From the NCBI GenBank assembly GCA_034008185.1, contig CM067081.1:11345821-11409820 (forward strand): 64,000 nucleotides of DNA, written 5' to 3'. Under the pieces are notes generated by a model. The model was not told where the DNA came from. It saw only the letters and a program-made list of their open reading frames with translations, and searched no databases. Origin of the DNA: Gorsachius magnificus. Its lineage: Eukaryota > Chordata > Aves > Pelecaniformes > Ardeidae. Each line of letters begins with the position of its first letter. The first letter of the stretch is position 1. The translations under genes were made by a program, and so were the position numbers. Below, piece after piece: positions 63,087 to 64,000 of this stretch.

Positions 63087-64000
63087 GTAAGAAACAACCT
63101 GCATGCTTTCTTCTCCAAACCTGCTTTACCAAAGAACTGTGCATGTGTCTGGTTCTAGGTGAATGTTTAGCAAGTTTTCAGCTAAATTATCACTGTGAAT
63201 CAGACAATTGCATCTCTCTTTGATTGTTTGTATGCTTTGGTGGTTTTTTTTTCTTTTTAATTTGGAAGAATTTGCAGCAACTAGCAAAGCTGAAAAGTGG
63301 GAAAGGGAGTGTGTGTCTCTCTGTCTGTCTGGGTTATTCTCTCTCTAATTTCTAACATTAATGCTGCATGATTTGCTCCAGTGCAATGTAATGTGACCCA
63401 TTAGCCCATCATAATTGATGTGTCAGCTTGGAAACCATCATGACTTAATGTTTCAATCAAGGGAGGAAGAACATCTTATTCTTAAGGAGAAAATCCTTAC
63501 ATTTCCAAGCATTTACTTTTTTTTTGAAATAGCATTTTTATTTTTGAGATAGAAAGGTGCATGCAGGAGCCACTTTGAACTACCACTATTTATGGAGGGA
63601 TGGTGAGGAATGAAATTTACTTAGAAGTACTGGTTAGCTGCCGTGCATTTTTATATACAGCATAAGGCAGTTTCAATTACATTACTAACATATTTTTCAA
63701 AGTGTGGTAACATTTCTCTTTCCTGTCGTGCTATATTTATTATCATTCTTTTCTCCTAGATTCAGACTGGCTTTTGTGTGAGTATGTTATGAGTGAAGGG
63801 GTACTGCAGTTATTTTTCTACCTACAGCTTGCATTGTCCAGTACATTTTGTTAGGGAACAACTTTGTCACTCCCCCCAGCCTTCACAATCCAAGAGCTAA
63901 TATTAATTGTCTAGTAATAACCAGATTATTGGACAAATTCACATTTTTCTCACTCAATAGGATTAGAATTATACAAGACTTCACATAGGAAGCAGGCTAT
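63087..64000 (+). other. FAT3: FAT3 intron, 5' portion (continues beyond window)
   Basis: The intron begins with the donor GTAAGA. The open frame runs on to 63223, but cadherin similarity stops exactly at SYHIT plus the split glycine codon. A short GT/CT-rich patch lies at about 63309-63342. Nothing else is recognised. Confidence 0.92.

Noticed and set aside
63087..63223. In-frame extension past the giant exon
   Set aside because: Similarity stops at a consensus donor GTAAGA and the following residues are not cadherin-like.
1..64000. tRNA, rRNA, microRNA hairpins, CRISPR arrays, or a new gene system
   Set aside because: Nothing with the needed structure was seen by eye on either strand; the window reads as ordinary introns and exons of one gene.

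Overview
The window is a stretch of bird nuclear DNA. It is AT-rich overall and intron-dominated. It carries two CR1 LINE copies, one of them ending in the bird-style tandem ATTCTATG-type tail, one probable avian endogenous-retrovirus solo LTR and one old MIR SINE. The species cannot be told from the sequence.

Only one gene is supported: FAT3, the giant FAT-family protocadherin, on the plus strand. Six internal coding exons were found, at 31926-32240, 34166-34376, 43909-44048, 53758-54033, 55647-55857 and 59013-63086. Joined, they give one uninterrupted reading frame of tandem cadherin repeats with compatible intron phases (0, 0, 1, 0, 0, 1, 1). The peptides read as FAT3 rather than FAT1, FAT2 or FAT4. 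The last exon is the very large (4074 bp) internal exon typical of FAT genes and encodes twelve complete cadherin repeats plus two partial ones. The signal peptide, 5' extracellular repeats, laminin-G/EGF region, membrane segment and cytoplasmic tail lie outside the window.

Layout: 1-31925 is the 3' part of a very long intron, with a CR1 fragment (about 3105-3484), a CR1 copy with an internal deletion (about 21943-22685, minus strand), a probable solo LTR (about 24268-24911) and a GTA microsatellite (25562-25627). From 31926 to 44048 come three small exons. A 9.7 kb intron containing a MIR follows (MIR about 50095-50255). The exons at 53758, 55647 and 59013 complete the set, and 63087-64000 is the start of the next intron.

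I found no second gene, RNA gene, CRISPR array or new gene system. The observations most worth checking are splicing-related: recursive-splice-like AG|GT junctions inside long introns, one exon with weak sites at both ends, and a non-standard donor followed at once by a stop codon. The spacing of calcium-poor linkers in the cadherin chain and a few candidate regulatory patches are also listed. All family assignments come from recognising the sequence; no alignment was run.
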